A stretch of 64,000 nucleotides of DNA from Glossina fuscipes. Its lineage: Eukaryota; Arthropoda; Insecta; Diptera; Glossinidae. The DNA is taken from the NCBI RefSeq assembly GCF_014805625.2, contig NW_023998476.1:577888-641887 (forward strand), read 5' to 3'. Position numbers and translations under genes: made by a program. Every line of letters starts with the position of its first letter. Position 1 is the stretch's first letter. Below the pieces are notes generated by a model, which was given only the letters and a program-made list of their open reading frames with translations, ran no database searches and was not told where the DNA came from. Of this stretch, positions 46,331 through 59,185 are shown one piece after another.

Positions 46331-48968
46331 AGTGTTATCAAATGTTATACTTGATAACAGCGCAACTCTTTTACCTCGCGTACCTTGAATGAGAAATCTG
46401 CTCTCTTTCTCCCAAGCTTCGTTTTTTTTGTTACCCTTGTATATTGAAATGGAATGTATTTGCTATAGGTTTTGATTACCTAATATTTTCAATTTCAATG
46501 TTTTTTTTGTGAATAAAACTAAATAATTCTTGAAACATAAGCCATGAACAGATGATAGGCTGTTGGGGAATGAAGCACTTAAAGGTCTTATAGTTCTTAA
46601 TGATGTACTTATCTAAACTATATGTATTAATATGACAAGGATGTAAACAAACATTAAACGTTACATAAACGTCTACGATCGAATAGTGATGATGACGTTG
46701 TTGCATGAATAACGAAAAATATTAATAGCGCACCGTCTCCTTAATTATATGAATTTTTGCCTTTATAGATAGATATCCGCTCTCGATATTTAGACAAAAT
46801 GTGTATGAAGGCATCACGTACAAACGTATTGGATTTTTTTAGTCTTTCTGAGGACAATTTACAAAAGAGCAGGGAAAGAAGAAGATGATCACCTCCGCTA
46901 TCGTTGATCATTGATTGTAGTCTGATTGCTTGATTTTTATGCGACCCAACGGAGAGTTTATTAACTTTTTCATTGCTTGTGAAGTAACTACCACAGAAGA
47001 AGAAAAACAAAAAATCGCAAGACAAATCCCAAAAAGTGATCGATATGATATTCTGATGTGAGCTAGTAAACTACTAGTAGTAATAGTAATATCAGATTCT
47101 TCAAATGGATGAAGTTCAATGCTAACATAGACAGCTTAAATACGTTGCTAATTGATCTGCTTAATAGCTTCATCCACTGGGTCTTTTTATCAAAAGTAAG
47201 AATTTCAGGTCTTAGTTTCCTACTTAAATTGTTTGAAGATGCCCGCACATGAAGGTCCTCGTTGCAAACATGACCAGCTGGAGACTCTCAAAAGCTAAAC
47301 AAAAAATACAACTTACGTTGAAAAAGGAAAGAGAAATCAATCTGTGCTTTTCAAGATGAGTTTATCGATCTTTCAATGCATCAGATGATTTTTGAAAGTA
47401 ATAAGCACGTAATTAAAAGCTAGTGATATTAAAGAACTGATATGATCCCGCTTATTTCGAAGTGGTCGGATCCGTTCCAACGTAGCAAGGTCTACACTCG
47501 CGGGATATTTAAGCAAAGATCCGGATTATGGGCTTTTTTTATTCTCTCTTTCAATTTCGTCTTCTTTTTACGCACCTCTTCAGACAATCCGGTGAAATAT
47601 TTTCGGCGAGTTTGTTTGCCTTTCCTTCTCTGATTCTTTCTACTTACTTGCCGTGCTAGTCAGTGAACACTCATAGGGACATAGAGGAAGTTACTGCAAC
47701 GCACTAAATGATCTTTCAGTTACAGAAAAAGGAGAATGCCACTCGGCATTGAATTTGGTACGTTGGGAGGAGGCAGCGAAAACAGTGTAATACTGGGTGC
47801 ATTAACTGACAACTGCTTTTAAGTTCAAATTTCCTAAGATGTCTGGCTGTACGTCCGACAACTCAATTTGCCTTTTCATGTTGCAATAAAAAAGTGAGGG
47901 TGCGGAGGCACGTAGGTTACTTTACATTTCCACACGTTGTTCAGTAAAAACAAGTTCAGTTTCTCTTTTATGCGATTCGATTCAATCTTATACAATAAAA
48001 AAACAACACTTTAATTTTAAAACTTTATATCTACGCTTGCTACCGACTATGCCTATGCGACAGATAATAGTATAAAAAAGTTTCTCGAGTGTGAACGTCG
48101 CTATTACAAAAATAAATTGAATTTCTATGAATCAGGAGACTTAGATTTAAGCTGCGCTTAGATTTTTGGTATCGTGTACTTGCTTGAAAGAGTGCACAGT
48201 AAGCTTGCTTAAGCTTGGCGTTTAAAAGATACCATCCCAGTCGGTTATAGCCGGACTCATTGACGGTGAGTTTCTGTTCCTTTCATCCTTCTAGTTGTTG
48301 TACAGCATGTTCGGTGCGTGTAACTACAATTTATTTTCATTGCTATGCCGTGTGAGTTAAACTCGTGGCATGTTTCAATTTTGTTTCTTTTTTTTTTTTT
48401 TTTGTTTATAAAAAATCAGTAAGCATACAAGCTATAATGCGTTGCCAACCATATGTTATCCATGACGATCCATCAATTTGATCGTCTGGTATTATATGAC
48501 GAGTGTGGCTGCTCCATCGGCTGGACACAACATCATATTGTCGAACTTTAATAGTAAAACGTGCCTGACTTGTCTGCGTAGTACTGTCGCACCTTGCCCG
48601 TCTTTTTAGTCTTTTTCATTTTCAACTGTGTCTAACAACTACAGCAGCGGGATTCTTTTCTTCTGTATTGATCTCTGTTCTGCTGTTTTTTTTTTTTTTT
48701 GTGTATAGTGCAGCATATATATAGATAGTGTATAACCGCATGTACCAAGATGATCATGTTGCGATTATTGACAGTTGATAAAGTTGTGGCGCATGCTTAA
48801 TGCTTGCGAGCATATGTACGAGGATTATGTACGATTCACGACTAACCAAAAAATTGGTAAAGTGATTAAAGAGATAAATTTCAAAATATTTATGAAGAAT
48901 ATATCGATCGTTTACATTAGATAAGTTCCTTCTATATACTAAAGGTAGAGACAAATACAAACACTCTC

Positions 48969-49005
<37 letters not shown>

Positions 49006-50399
49006 CCATGCATGTACTATATATCAAATGTAATGAGTCTGTTTTAAAACTGAGATTATTGCTTCAACTACTGCAATTCGTTGTTTCCGTCCGTGGCTGA
49101 TCATTATTAAAATTTCAAAAGATTTGCCAGAAATTGCAACGTTTGCAGCATATTATTATATTTGCCGTAAAGATCTGCAATTACTGTCATCTCATAGACA
49201 TTTTAATGTTAGCCGTTGACTTAATTTCACATTTAATATATAAAATGAAAGAAAAAAAGTTTTCTTTATTTGAGAATTTTTTTTGTACTGGTAGTCAGAG
49301 CGTAACGTAACGTATATTTATGGCTTTGTGATGAAAGAAAGAATTACGTATTAATGAATCGTTTTTCAAATGCTTTTATAATTGCACATAATACATTTAT
49401 AATATATGGCAAAGTCATGAAACGCTGTTTATGTTTATTTAAAAAAGCGTTATCACTTTTGATCCCCTCTTTTTACGATCGCTATTGAATACTAACTGCA
49501 TGAAATTATCATTGATTTTCTCGATTTTATGAGCAATATTGTTGTATGCGTGTGTTTGTGTGTTTTTTTTTTTTTTCATTGTGCTTAAAGTAGTTGTTCG
49601 TCACTTTAGTAACGAACGAGTGTGTGTGTGTGTGTACATTTTTGTTTAATTCTCATTTGTTAAAATTCTAAGAACAGAATAATTGCGCATACGGATGGAC
49701 TTTGAAACACGTTGTTTTGTTGTTTTGGGTTTAAAAGTAAAACGAAAAAAAAAACAAATTATCATAAAAAAAAACCTTTTCAAACCACATCAAAAGTGTT
49801 TTTTGTGATTTCTGTGCGAGCGGTAGATCTTCGTTATTTCAAGGTATTATGCATTATTTCAAAAGCGATTGAAAAAATTCTAAGGCATAGATGTACTTTT
49901 TGCTGTTAGTTAATTTAAATAAAAATTTATTTGAATGTAAACTAATCTTAAAACTCAAACGATAATATGTTTCTTTTTTTCTATAAGTTTGGATATTTGC
50001 AATATGAAAGCAACAGCCGAGAACTTTCCTTCAAATTCAAAATGAATTCAGGAACAATCTTTGTTGAGAGAAAATGACTCTCTGTCTTTCTTTTCGTATG
50101 CGAATCATGGATCAAATCATTTATCAACTCATAAATAGTAGAGTTCAAAAGAACGGATGAATGTTTCTTCTCTCTACGCGTGAGGATAAGGCTTTTTTAG
50201 TATCTTGCTGTGTTTCTAAAGGTTAGCTCTAAAGGTTAGTCTCTATTCATTTGCGCAGTGTTTTCCCGGTCGGCTAATAAATACATTGGCCGAGGTTTGG
50301 AAATGGACGATAGTCATTTTGAAATTCAAGCTGTTTTGCGGCCATTCCCATCTGTTCCGAAGGAACAAAACTCACTCTGCGAGTTCTTATCTTTTTGTA
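46331..50399. other. Gene-free spacer
   Basis: AT-rich with T tracts, the TA cluster at 48969-49006 and a TG tract at 49618-49634. A short GAACACTCATAG stretch near 47665 resembles the SINE type 2 body but is too short to call. No gene is supported; the largest frames are below 95 codons. Confidence 0.5.
48969..49006. repeat. TA microsatellite
   Basis: Two TA runs separated by a single G, about eighteen units. Confidence 0.9.
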
Positions 50400-50560
50400 A
50401 TATGACAAATCACGCTTGCCGACTGAACACTCACTAGAACTACGAGCAAAGTAGACCATAGTTTCGTTGAAATTTAAACCGACGAGCACTATCTTGGTAG
50501 TCGCGGTTCTTAATCGTTCAGCCACTCACGTTGATAAAAGCAATTTAGCCAAAAGCCATA
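50400..50560 (-). mobile_element. tRNA-like SINE, body type 2
   Basis: Minus strand: A-box-like GAGTGGCTGAACGATT, then CGCGACTACCAAGATAGTGC, B-box-like GGTTTAAATTTC (about 50469-50480), then TGGTCTACTTTGCTCGTAGT and TCTAGTGAGTGTTCAGTCGG. The TRGCTGAAC A-box is the best preserved in the window. Confidence 0.65.
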
Positions 50561-52436
50561 GACGAAATAAAGCCCTTTAATTCTTTGCACTGACGATCAA
50601 AAAAGATAGGAAGGAAGGATTTGTTATCAAATTATGTCGAAGGACATTCTCACTCCGCTCTTACTTGGGTACAACCATTTTTTTTTAATTAATTATTGCT
50701 AGTAGTGTAACCATAGGATTATGAACAACAACCTCAACCGAAGCTTAGAAAACATATAATCAAGTTCGCAATGGATGTTCTGATGAAAGTAATGTTTTGT
50801 TTTTTGGCTAAGGGAGGGAATTTATAAAAATGTCATGAAATGCAATTTTACATGTGACTGGCGAAGAATTATCCTCCGACATTGAAAATATCCATTGCGG
50901 GAGGATCATGTTACGTCTTCAAAGTTGATCTGTCAGCCATCGGTTATGTAATATAAGTGTAAGATATGACTACATCCAGTTAATTCCATTTTTTTGTCTC
51001 AACTTTTGTGATAATGATTTAGTCATCGTGTGAGTAAATGCGGTATCAATTTGAAAAATAGCTTTTTTATCGCCAAAATTACCATACGAGATAGCGAATG
51101 TACTGAATGCCTTTTGATATGTTTAGGCAATCAGCCATTGCTGGCAATCTTATTTCGATGTTCGCCTCTTTTGGCCGTCTACGGCCATCAGCATTATCGT
51201 CGTCTTTATGAACTCCTCTACCAAAAGACGGAGAAAGCCCAACAATTTTCAAACTAATACTGCAATTTGTTGTTTTTCTTATTGAAAAACCATTTTGAAT
51301 TATTATGCAATACTCGGATTTTTTCATTATGTTGACATCTACAAAAAAGTACAGTCACCCCCAGCTAGCGTAATTCGACAATGTGTAGACCAAAATGACA
51401 TGAATTTTGACAGATATCGTCTGAAGCTTAGGTTTGTGTTCACTATGTAAGTCTCGAGAATTATTGATCGAGTTCTTATTACATGTAAAGCGCAAACTCG
51501 AAGCATTCTCTATCTTCGATGCCGTATACAAAAGTTATTATATACTTTTTAAGGCTGGGATTTCATCAAAGATTCAACGATTGGCTTATCAGTAACAGAT
51601 TATGAGCACAAAAATACATGAAATATCATGTATAATGTGTTATTCTTGCCTCTATATATAAAATTAAAACGATCGATCAATTGACTTAATGCTTAAGCGT
51701 TTATTTGCTCGTTCAATTTCATGTTAATCATCGTTAAAATGCGATAAGTTTTTTGCGATAATATTATGTCCGTTTTGCTTGTCGCTAATGCTATAGCAAT
51801 ATATGATATTTATGTAGAAAGAACATGTCTCACGCTATAAAGCAAGTATATTTATTGTAAGCCAATTTCAACGCTCGCTCTAAGATACAACAGTGTTCCA
51901 AATCACACGTGCCATGGAAACATAAACAAAATAAAAATGTTGCGGGAAAAATTTTTCTGAACTTTTGTTCACTTTCATCGAAAAGTTGATTTTTATTTAT
52001 GCAAAATTTTTCTAATTCCAGTATTTTATATCCATACAACGAATCGATAAACCGAACCATATTTATCAACCTTACACGCTATTATCGGAATACGAACAAA
52101 GGGAAAAAAGTTTACTGGGAAATGAAAGAAACTCTTAAAATCAGATGGTATCGTTCCAAACTATCTACCTCCCGTAGATGCATTTTATCCGCAATCGAAG
52201 CCTACTTCACCGACGAACTGCCAATGCTTACGTTATTATTGAACACGAACCTTAACAAATTTGATGATATGAAATATACGATATTGGAATCGCATTGTAA
52301 TGGGAAACTACGCCAATGAAGGCTGACGTTGGTTATATTCATTTTGACGGCAAACAATTGCACAAGAATATTAGAAAATTGATAAAATTAAAACTTTTTT
52401 CTCATTTAGTAAAGAATGCAACGTTTAAATCTTTAT

Positions 52437-52437
52437 G

Positions 52438-52469
<32 letters not shown>
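52437..52469. repeat. TA microsatellite
   Basis: About fourteen TA units with one G interruption. Confidence 0.9.
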
Positions 52470-54240
52470 CGACAGATTTTAGTCTTCTGCGCGGCAGAGT
52501 ACAGTCGTAATGTTGTTGCGGTGAAGAATGCCTGTCCTATGACCACGGCACAGAAATTAAAAAAACAAGAAATTTTAAAACGAACGCGACGACATGATTA
52601 TGCACTTTTTATACCGTTCAATAGTTAGCGGTATATTAATGTCGTTATTTCATTTGTGACTAGATTGCAGATCATATAAAACACAAACACGTTTTTATTC
52701 ATCGTAAGGATATGAATAAGTTTAGCTAAGTCTTCTTCTATCACAAAGCTGAAATATTAAATACATTTTATTGTATATATGCACTTCGCAAACTGCCAGC
52801 CAAATTGAGGAACTACAATTCAAGTCGCTCAGCGTAAAATATGGTTCCAAACAATCTCTACAAAGGACAAAAACTTTGCAACATTTTTGTATTTGACCTG
52901 GCGAGTGTTCAAAATTCGTCTTAAGACAAACATTTATAGACTTTTTTAATTAAAGTAAGGTTCCACAGCGGGTTACTTTAATCGTGTCCATCCATCCTTC
53001 TGTCCAAGTATTTTTCATTGTTAGGGTTTACGATTGTGATCTCTGAGATGCTCGCCCTTCCTCGCCTGTCCAACTATTCGTCAATGTCAAAATATACGAT
53101 TGTGTAAAGCTGACTTTTGCCATCTAAGTTGTCGGTCATAAGTTGACACCGAATACATAAGCGAGTTTCCTTTATAACAGATGAGAAGACGATAACTTTA
53201 TCATTCGCAGAATTTCAATTAAAGTTTTTTATAACACCCAGTTCTTTATTTCCTCTTCTTCTGTTCAAAAATTTTTATACTTTGATCTAAGCTCTTCAGG
53301 GATTTTAAAAGATTTTCTGCTTTAACCTCAGAGAATATATAATGAATTTTGCATCATTCGGCATTTATAAGTTTGATCAACTTCTAATAATCAAGTTAGA
53401 CAAGACCTCTATGGATATATTTTCGTTTCGGGAGGGGCTTTTGCCTCTTTTTGAATGGCTAAAGGGACATAGTTGTATAACTGTTCCCTCCAGCGATATG
53501 ATTATAAATCTGTGCCACTACAATGACGATGATGATCTGATGGGTATTTGAGATTCGCCTCAAGACATTTACAATTTATTTATATTTATTTGGAAAATTT
53601 ATGCGTACAATGAACCGCTAAAACCTATTGAAGCATAAAATACATATAATATTATGTAGTGAAGAATAACGCTGCACGCGTACATGAGCATCCATCTCGT
53701 TAGTGATAATCTTTGTAAGCGAATGATTTTCGGTAATGTTGTTTTGAAATGAGTTCGTTTAAATACTTATTATTATTATTTTTATTATTGTTGCGACAAC
53801 TGATACAAAAACAGATAAGCAAAAAATAAAAAGGAATTTCGTTCTAGAGAGATTTTGGAAAAGTAAAAGATTTTTGAAATGTTGAAAAAAAAATTTCTTG
53901 AATATTGCGAAAAAGCGTTGTTTCTAAATATTGCTCAAGACCTCTCAGCTTAACAATGTTTGTGCGTGATATTTAGTTGTTGAAGTTTCGATGATTTGTC
54001 ATTTTGCCATTTTTCCCGTTTTTCGTCAAATATTTTTTTGAAAACAGATTAGTAAAAATCTCTGTTGGAGTAAAAAATAAAAACAAACTTTTTTGATGGG
54101 ATAGTAATACAAAATTGTGATTGTGCGAGGATACTGATTTTCTTTGAAATTGAAAATGGGAAGGAGGCGAAGGCGGTAGTATAACATAACAACACATTTC
54201 TTTTATTTATTATTGCATTTGTAGTTGTAGTATGCAACTC

Positions 54241-54550
54241 TTTTTTTTTTTTTTTTTTTTTTTTTGCTTATTTGCGTTCACAACGTGCAGTTATTTACAC
54301 AAAACATGTTAATGTTAAGAGCGAGGAATGAAAAGAGCAAAAAAAAAAAAAAAACAACAACGGCAAATATAGAAAAAAGGAACACCAAACTACAAAAAAA
54401 AAAAAAAAAAAATATTAATGCTAAAACGACAAATGCAAAAAGAACAACAATAACAGACATTTTCTTGTTTAAATAAGAACCAAAAAAAAAAAAAAAAAAA
54501 AAAAAAACAAAAAAACAGACAAGCCAACAACAACAGCAACAGCAGCATAA
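54241..54550. repeat. Cluster of long T and A homopolymers
   Basis: T25 (54241-54265), A16 (54339-54354), A19 (54394-54412) and A26 (54482-54507) within 270 bp, followed by CAACAGCAACAGCAGC. The T tract and the later A tracts are complementary and could pair. Confidence 0.9.
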
Positions 54551-55167
54551 GGAAATTACGCAAAAGCGCAGGCGCAACCAACTAACTCGATTGTCTGCCA
54601 GCCTGCCCGAAATTTTCAATCTTTTGTTGAAATTGTTGGATGTTTGTTGTTGCTATATAGCCGCTTGTAGTCATGTTAGATGAGCATGTTTGTTGTGCAT
54701 TTTTCTGTTCTTTTATTCATTCACTGCTGATGACTTGTTTTATTTCTTCTTTTTTTTTGTCAGCCTTTTTCTTTGTTTATTTATTTACTTTTTATTTTCT
54801 TTTCTTTTTTTTTTGAGCCAACAGTATGTTTACAAAAACTGAACTAAACAAGAAGCCATCAGTAGAGTGTAGAACAAAAGTAAATTAACATTTTGCAATA
54901 TTATAACAACTAAACACTTATAGAGGCAGACCGAAAATTGTTCTTATTTGTTTTTCAGTTTCGGGCCAGACTCTTGCACATAGTCGGTCGATTTTGCGCA
55001 TCGGTTTCTCTTCCTCTCCTAGTAGGCTTTGCTCTTTTTAGTTCTTTTGTTTTTTCTGTTGGCACAACTGTCATTTTCAGCAAAACAACTGTGTGGCATT
55101 TTAATTTGATTCAAATTTTCTTGATAAACTCCTAGTGCTGTTATTACTTTTTATTCGTATTGAATCT

Positions 55168-55193
55168 TATTATATATATATATATATATATAT
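55168..55193. repeat. TA microsatellite
   Basis: Thirteen TA units. Confidence 0.9.
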
Positions 55194-55559
55194 GTTAATC
55201 AGGAAGGTGTATTAACCTCTCTAAGTAAAGTGAAAATTCGTATAGGACTAGAGATTGTTCTTAACCTGTTTACTGTGTATGATGAGGATATATGTCATGA
55301 TCCGTCCTTCCGTCTTTTTTGGATTTTCTCATAAAATGTACCTTAGAAAATATTTTTTCAACTCGTTTCATTGCAATCTAATTTCATATTACATATAAAG
55401 CGTGTGTGACGTGTATATTCGTCATGGCTAAAGAGATCGACAGTTAATTGTTTAAAGCGTTCATGTCAAATGAATTACATATAAAAGGTTACAAACGCTT
55501 GAAAATTCTTTTTCTCATTCGACTAATACGGTGGCGGTCAAAAAAAGAGGCGACCTAGC

Positions 55560-55720
55560 GGGTGTGCGCCCAATCGAGGAATGTTATGTCTTTACCGTTT
55601 GAGTGCTCAATATACCTACAACCAAGCATATTCTACCCCACAGAAATGTAAACCCTCGTGCGTTAACTTGGTAGCCGCGATTTTTATTTACTCGACTGCT
55701 CGTGACGTTTCCTTGAATTT
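55560..55720 (-). mobile_element. tRNA-like SINE, body type 2
   Basis: Minus strand: ACGAGCAGTCGAGTAAATAA, ATCGCGGCTACCAAGTTAAC, a degenerate B-box GGTTTACATTTC (55642-55653), then GAGCACTCAAACGG and TCGATTGGGCGCACACCC. The last block ties it to the copy at 44695-44900. Confidence 0.6.
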
Positions 55721-56519
55721 GATAGCCTAATTTCCGCCTATTTCTATAACAATATATACAATAAATATGCTCATCGAATAAAAACAACTCGTGCAACAAT
55801 AAATTTTCAACAATATGAAAAGAGGAGATTAGGAACTACTTGCAGGATGGCAGATAATCGAGTCAGTTGTTTGCACTTTATTTTGCTTATCCTGCAGTCG
55901 CTTTTGTTATTGCCTTCAATTGACGTTTTCGCAATCTTTAGCTCACACGCCTTTTTGTAAATTCTTTCATGAAATAAGTAACAGATTCCACGATCCTATC
56001 ATGTCTATCCACAATCTTAGCACTAACTGAAACAGCTTTCAAAAAAAAATTAAAATAAAAATTTAAATAAGAACGAAAATGCAAACCTAATAATTTATTT
56101 ATAATAAATTTGTTATATTTACAATCCATCGTTCCAAAATATGAAGCAACGAAACTTATTGTCAAAATGGTCCTACAGCAAAGTATTAAAATTTCCAATG
56201 AACGCTTTCTATATCCATCACTTAATGCAATAATAAAAATTTAAGAAATTGCCGTCTGGTGTGTAAAACATGAACAAATACGTGTCAGCTATTTTATAAG
56301 GATTTACTGCTGCGGACTGGTTAGCGTTAGCCAGTCAAACCAATCAAGCTGGTCTGCCCCTTTTGTTCTTTATTGGAGTTGTGAATATCGCTTTTGATTA
56401 CTTCACCTCCAGAGTTTAGAGAAAAGAAAGAAATCCTTTCGAGGAGAGTACTAGATTGATAAAATTATGTTTAATTGTTTTTTTTCGTAGTATAATTTCG
56501 TAATCAAGATGTTCTCACT
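55721..56519. other. Gene-free stretch
   Basis: AT-rich; a minus-strand 86-codon frame at 55938-56198 has no recognisable domain. Confidence 0.5.
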
Positions 56520-56660
56520 AAGGGTGTTTCCCCTACAGGTGTAAGAGGGTAGTGTGGTCTGCCCATTCTGTAGCTACGACCAAATATAGTAAATCGCACT
56601 TATATTTGAGCCCGGAAACACCGACGTAATTGCCGCGACTCTTATTATTTATATATATAT
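56520..56660 (-). mobile_element. tRNA-like SINE, body type 2
   Basis: Minus strand: AGTCGCGGCAATTACGTCGG, B-box-like GGGCTCAAATAT (56602-56613), then AAGTGCGATTTACTATATTT and GGTCGTAGCTACAGAATGGG. The GGTCGTAGCTA block matches the GGTCGCAGCTA block at 32.4 kb. Confidence 0.55.
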
Positions 56661-58034
56661 ATCGAGCACGTGCTACCTGTATTAAGACTTGGAATTGTGA
56701 AACATGCGAAACCTAAAACACAAAACGCGGGAGTTTTCTATGATATATCTGCCATGCGACCATATTGTCCGTGTGATCACAGAGATCTTAGACGGTATAA
56801 AGCATTTTTTTTTTTTTTTGGCGTCTAATGCAAAAGTTATGATAAGAAGACATCTCTCAAATCAATTTGAGCGACCATAACTATTGCCAACTCGAAGAGA
56901 TAGAATTTATTTGCTCCTTGCGTTTGTTTTGCAACATCATCAACAGAGTTGAAAAGCGTTCGTCAATGCTAGCAGACTCCCGGGGAAAATGATATTATCA
57001 AATTTTATAAAAACATTTGCGAGTGGGATCAAGTGATTGACAAAAATCCTTTCTAAAATATTAAATTTATAGCAAATGTTCTTATGGGACTGTCATGTTT
57101 ACTTTCAAATTCTTGGAAGTAGGTTCGGGTACAAAATTCACTTTTCAACTAAACTTTTGCAATGTAATGGTTCTAACAAAGGGCGGACAACTCGACTCAA
57201 ACTCAGTCCTAAACTCAGACTTATCAAGAGTGTATGTCAATGATCTGGGATTCATTAACTGGAGAAGAAGCTTATCGCTGTTAAATTTAAACTTTATTTA
57301 AAATAGCACGATATTCAAGTGACGGTTTAATTTTATTTACATAGCATTAGATGATGACATATCGGTCAACAATTTGCGGGTCATGTCTAGCAAGCAATCC
57401 ACGTTAGTTCTAGACCGGCATTCTGAAGACGACTGCGGAAATTTCGTGTCATTTGCATCAATCATTTGGCGACTTATAATGATTTTAATGACTTTACTGA
57501 AAAGTTTGGAAAAATTCGAATTTCGTCCGTTCATTAAGAAGTGCTTTTTCATCAGGACAATCTTCTCTAAACTCGAAATTGGTTTGAAATGTGCTATGGC
57601 AACTTTTCTCCGTCGAAAGCAGCAACCTGTCAGTGATGTGCTCATGTTAAACAAGGCCTGCGAAGATTTTGAATGCAGTGGACCCTAAAAGGGATGGTTA
57701 GACTAGAAAACAACAAAACGAATTGTAAAAATTTTTTTCAATAAACGAAAAATGGAGTTGCAAGAGATAACTGATCTTAATGATATCAATCGATTGTATT
57801 CGCCTTTTGCATAAAAAATTTGGCCATTATAACCACGTTTCCATACCATCAACGGGACAAATTCAATTTTTATACTATGACCAATGTGCAACTGTTATTA
57901 AAAATGGGGCATTGTCAACTTTTTGCATTTGAAGCATAGCTACTAGCAAGCAAATTAAATTATTTGGAATTTTAAATGTAGCGGGCTGGACTCGGCGAAC
58001 TCGCGGACCAGTGGTTACCATGCGTGCTGTACGT
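56661..58034. other. Gene-free stretch upstream of a mariner remnant
   Basis: Overlapping opposite-strand frames of 104-105 codons (57337-57688) have no recognisable domain. The rest of the mariner element at 58.0 kb was not recognised here. Confidence 0.5.
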
Positions 58035-58157
58035 TTACATTCCGCTGACAATTATCATCTCTTTGCAAATCTCAAGGGAATGCTCCAGAAAAAAGAGTTT
58101 GGATCAAATGATCATGTTATTGCACAAACTAAAGAGCATTTCGGAGGTCTTCAATAA
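58035..58157 (+). pseudogene. mariner-type transposase, short C-terminal fragment
   Basis: A single uninterrupted frame reads LHSADNYHLFANLKGMLQ, KKEFGSNDHVIAQTKEHFGG and ends in a stop at 58155-58157. This matches mariner-type C-termini of the form SPDLAPSDYHLFxxLKxMLxGxRFGSNEEVIAxTEAYF, including the third catalytic aspartate with one inserted residue after it. It is a different mariner group from the 22.6-kb copy, judging by the LKGMLQ and FGSN blocks. Everything before and after is lost. Confidence 0.75.
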
Positions 58158-59157
58158 TTGTGTTGGCGAATAAAATCGAAACTTGCAAAAAAAAAGTTTT
58201 CCCTCGTACCGGGAATTATTAACCGTCCTATTAGATATAAGATATTCTCTTAACGTTACACACTTAATAATCATGATCAAGAAGTAAACTTTTGTATTGA
58301 AGCTCTTAGTAAATGTCCATTGGACGGTATCGACTACACTTACGCCTACCGTTAGGCGATGGCAGTTCCATCTATGACCTTTAGGAAGTTTCTGATAGCT
58401 AAATATTTCTATTATTTATCTTTTGTGTATTGCTACTCTAATTATATCGACTGCTAACATGCACTGCTCAATAGTGGAATCATCGATCGAGGCCTATATA
58501 AAGTCAGAAATTTTGAATGAAGGTAAAAAACCAACAAATTCTTGTATTGTCACTCTTACTAAAAATTTAGAAAGTAATGTCGATCATGCTTATGACCAAC
58601 GGAAAGGGGGCGGTGCTTGTGACTCCTGCGAATATAAGATGCCATTTTATTCCCGTCATAGAAGATGAAATATATCCTAGAAAAAACTTTCCTTTTTTAT
58701 CACTACTCCAAGTGAAGTCTATCAACTACAATCGATTTCATTTATGGTCAATTATCCTGAACGATGCTATGTACTTTTCAAACTTGTTCAGCGATCAATT
58801 TAAATTTCAATGTAATTTACATAAGATGATAAAGGAAACCATAATTTTTTTTTGTGAACTTTTACACCTCTCCTCGCGATATTTAAAACTTAGTAAACTT
58901 AACTTACATTTATGTTATTATAAAAATGTCTTCAGGCACACATCAATTCGCAAGAAGTTAGTTTTAAATTTCATCCAAGTTATCGTTCTCGCGGAGAAAA
59001 GTTTTGAAAGAAACATTAAAACCCTTTGATTAAAGCGTTCATTTAAGTTTGACTTGGAAGTAAAATGAAATTCTCGTGCGATATGTTAAGAAAAAAAATT
59101 TTCTTTTAAATACAAGCACCGACGCTGAAGTGTAGGAAAAATTTCCATCCAGTTAAA

Positions 59158-59185
59158 TTTTATTTATTTATTTATTTATTTTTTT
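59158..59185. repeat. TTTA tetranucleotide repeat
   Basis: About five TTTA units and a T tract. Confidence 0.85.

Larger units (their letters stand above)
50561..55559. other. Gene-free spacer with long homopolymers
   Basis: Contains a TA tract (52437-52469), the homopolymer cluster at 54241-54550 and a TA tract at 55168-55193. A sequence near 51348-51385 (TACAGTCACCCCCAGCTAGC) faintly resembles a Tc1-type terminus. The 106-codon frame at 51999-52319 and others have no recognisable domain. Confidence 0.5.

Noticed and set aside
47655..47700. GAACACTCATAG as an eleventh SINE copy
   Set aside because: Match is about 12 bp only, with no head or tail.
51999..52319. 106-codon plus-strand open frame
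   Set aside because: No recognisable motif, and length is within chance for this amount of sequence.
52960..53200. GTCCATCCATCCTTCTGTCC and a nearby similar block as another INE-1-like copy
   Set aside because: Only the pyrimidine-rich block matches; ordered flanking blocks are absent.
54278..54619. Minus-strand frames rich in F and C
   Set aside because: Translation of A tracts and CAA/CAG repeats.
58577..59029. 150-codon plus-strand open frame, the longest in the window
   Set aside because: No recognisable domain, composition like random translation of AT-rich DNA, overlaps another frame, and no splice or promoter context.
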